Translations under genes and position numbers: made by a program
Assembly (NCBI GenBank): GCA_014529385.2
Contig: CM043950.1
Span: 75,683,435 to 75,745,434, forward strand
DNA from: Adiantum capillus-veneris
Lineage: Eukaryota; Streptophyta; Polypodiopsida; Polypodiales; Pteridaceae
Direction: 5' to 3'
Length of the DNA stretch: 62,000 bases
The notes under the pieces: generated by a model
Database searches by the model: none
What the model was told of the DNA's origin: nothing
What the model saw: the letters and a program-made list of their open reading frames with translations, nothing else
Shown: in pieces, positions 59,880-62,000 of the stretch
How the letters are laid out: each line of letters begins with the position of its first letter
Position numbering within the stretch: position 1 is the first letter of the stretch

Positions 59880-60549
59880 GTGAAACTGAGACCGCCAAAA
59901 CGACAAAAAACCTTTTGATATCGCCCCGCTGACAACCACCAGCTCATTCAACCTTCCATAACTTGGTGCTACAATCTCTGATTGACATGCTGTCACTTCT
60001 TGTGGCCTTTATATACCACATTATTTACATACAGACAGTGGCAATGCTCAAAAAACTCTTAGATGGCACACCGATTGAGGCAACCAATCTAGCACAGAAC
60101 TAGTCCTCGATGAAACTTCAACTGACAATTTCTTGGCAACCGGGTCTCCAATTGACGATTTGAAAAGACTCCAAGACTCCACATAATGAGCTCTAAACAT
60201 CTACTCCATTGAACCATCTTTGACCACTTGTCATCATTTGCTCTATCTGTCTGCCATATCTTGCACCCTGTAGCTCTGTTTGAGGAGCCGTCTGAACCTA
60301 CTTGTATACCATATTGAGGGCCACCTTTAGAGCTCTCATCTCTGCACTTTCAACACTTTGATCTTGACCCTTTGGGAGGCACCATAATAGAGAATTCTAA
60401 CTATGAAAACCACAGATAACATACATAATGGCTGCTCCTAGCCTACTCTTGACCTTTCTAGCTACTCCATCCCCTGGGACAGCCCTTGAGATCTCACAAA
60501 ATCGTGCTTTGCACTCTTTGTAGCACCAACCATCTTTGGTTGCACCAAC
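59880..60549 (-). mobile_element. Decayed Tat-like LTR
   Basis: Blocks parallel the upper third of the Tat LTR in order: GATTGACATGCTGTCA (compare GATTGACGTGCAGTCA), AGATGGCACA, CATATCTTGCACC, TTGAGGAGCCGTCTG (compare TTGACGAGCCGTCTG), ending at TTGCACCA as the LTR does. About 65-70 percent similar by eye. The lower end is not defined. Confidence 0.55.
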
Positions 60550-61199
60550 GTAGAAAAATTATATTATGTTAATGAACTAGTTAATTTGATAACTAGATGT
60601 GATGTATTTTCATATTCTATTATGGTCTCAAGATTATGTTCCAAATATGTTAGCATGATTTTTACGTGGGAAGTACTTAATTCTTTTTTGGTGAGCCATG
60701 AGCGTAATATTCGTCATAACCATCCGCAAGTATGGTTATGGATATGCAAGTTTAAATCTATTTTTGCTAAATGCATGGACACTAGGTGTTATGGTCCCTA
60801 GTGTTTAACAAAGGTTGATTTGGAGCGGCATGCACATCCATGACCTTAGTAGCTTCTATAGCTTTTCACACTATATATGCAATATTTCTATGAGATTAAT
60901 TATAGATCTTTTAATCACAAACAGAGATCATGGCTCAGTTTGGATGCATGTAGATCAGCTCACTAAAGTTAACCAAGATGGTTGTTCCTAACATTGTTAA
61001 TTAATCAATCATGTTGCAAGGAATTTGTGATCCCTATTTACGAGTCATTCTAGAGGGCTGTCTATAAACAATGGGGAAATGTATCTCAGTGTTGCGAGTC
61101 ATTCAGAGAGGATATACAGACTATAAGTTTATTCTTGTGCTAAAGGATATGCTAAGCGATTACATTATGTTAAGAAATATGATGTAGCTAAGTAGATAA

Positions 61200-61450
61200 T
61201 TGAGTAGATTACTTAATGGAGAGAGATAATTCACATAGAGTAGAGAGAGAGAGAGAGAGTACACACGATATACGTGGTTCACCCAATGTGGACTACATCC
61301 ACAGAAAAGCAGCCCTTAATGGCTTTAGTACTTCAAACAAGAAGTAGGTTACAAAGGGATTATACCCTTAATTGAGCTCCCACATTGCTTCACCTCACCA
61401 CCTCACACCCACCTTGTTGCATCAACTTCACACTGTGAAATGTGTGTAGA
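61200..61450 (+). mobile_element. Copia-like LTR fragment
   Basis: Contains a short (GA)n at 61240-61260 and then ATATACGTGGTTCACCCAAT and GACTACATCCAC, resembling a motif widespread in plant Ty1/copia LTRs. No element ends or coding region were found; the remainder to 62000 is unassigned. Confidence 0.4.
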
Positions 61451-62000
61451 AATGGCCTCCTTTTATAGGACAAAAGGGCTGCCCTCTCTCATGAGAGGCA
61501 GCCATGTGTGCCGTCCTTGTGTAGATCTAAGTCCAAATCGGACCTTCAAAATCCGCCCATCTGTGGCCACCCTTGAGAAGACAAATCCGCTTTTGAATTC
61601 GGCCATCGGCCCAGCATTGACTTTCGACCATCGTCCACCGGCCATTGACTACCGGCCATCGGTCAACCAGCCAACCGATCGATCGTTTTTCGACCACTTT
61701 TTGGCCGCCCTCCTGGCATAATATTCCAGCGAAAAGAAATATTCCGGCGAGTGATTTTTCTGGCCGCCGTGAAAATTTTGATTTTTGGCGAGTGATTTTT
61801 CTTCACGCGGGATGGCTTCTCCTCATATTGGGGGCCTTAAAAATGTGCATTTTTACCACATAAATCACAAGGGTTAAATAACTTGGCTCTATACTTAACA
61901 CATTTGTACCAAGCAATCTTACTAGTTGAATTTTGTTTGCCATGAGATAAAGCATGTTGCATCTAAGTTTAGCCTCTTCATGTTTAAGGGTTAAATCAGG

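Overview
The window is repeat-dense nuclear DNA from a land plant. Three things point there: a MES/SABP2-type alpha/beta-hydrolase gene split by a very long intron, a Tat-type Ty3/gypsy element with two RNase H domains (a plant lineage), and tRNA-derived short elements. The many long (CT)n, (CA)n and compound microsatellites, the huge intron and a Penelope-like element carrying hammerhead ribozymes suggest a large-genome seed-free plant such as a fern. A gymnosperm is not excluded; the species cannot be fixed from sequence alone.

Layout. 1-3.2 kb is non-coding and microsatellite-rich. 3.2-18.0 kb holds a decayed minus-strand Ty3/gypsy element (RNase H and integrase at 16.3-18.0 kb, then an unusual tail downstream of integrase). 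It is split by a 7.5-kb Penelope-like element (PLE, 6194-13706) on the minus strand, with an ORF1, a PLE reverse transcriptase without a visible GIY-YIG endonuclease, partial terminal direct repeats, and one hammerhead ribozyme in each repeat. A 2.55-kb stretch of the gypsy element is present on both sides of the PLE. The PLE is itself interrupted by a TTAA-flanked piggyBac-like non-autonomous element. 18.0-19.2 kb is a diverged Tat fragment; 19.2-23.5 kb is intergenic with degenerate repeats.

23.6-35.8 kb carries scattered plus-strand exon remnants of an unrecognised coiled-coil gene. One of its exons is tandemly duplicated, and a 9.3-kb Tat-type LTR retrotransposon (25017-34278, minus strand, 1.9-kb LTRs, ACGT target duplication) sits in the intron between the copies. 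36-37.5 kb is microsatellite-rich DNA leading to exon 1 of the hydrolase (37515-37736). Exon 2 lies 14.4 kb downstream (52141-52275), and later exons were not found. The intron contains a 5'-truncated LINE, an old and a young piggyBac-like element, two short TIR elements with tRNA-like promoter boxes, and a tandem 0.67-kb duplication. 52.3-62 kb contains small tandem duplications, a gag remnant on the plus strand, a decayed Tat-like LTR and a copia-like LTR fragment.

Most coding capacity belongs to mobile elements and most of it is broken. The hydrolase is the only gene that looks functional. The most interesting material is the plant PLE with paired hammerheads and its large flanking duplication, and the piggyBac-like family, for which two independent empty sites lie in this same window.
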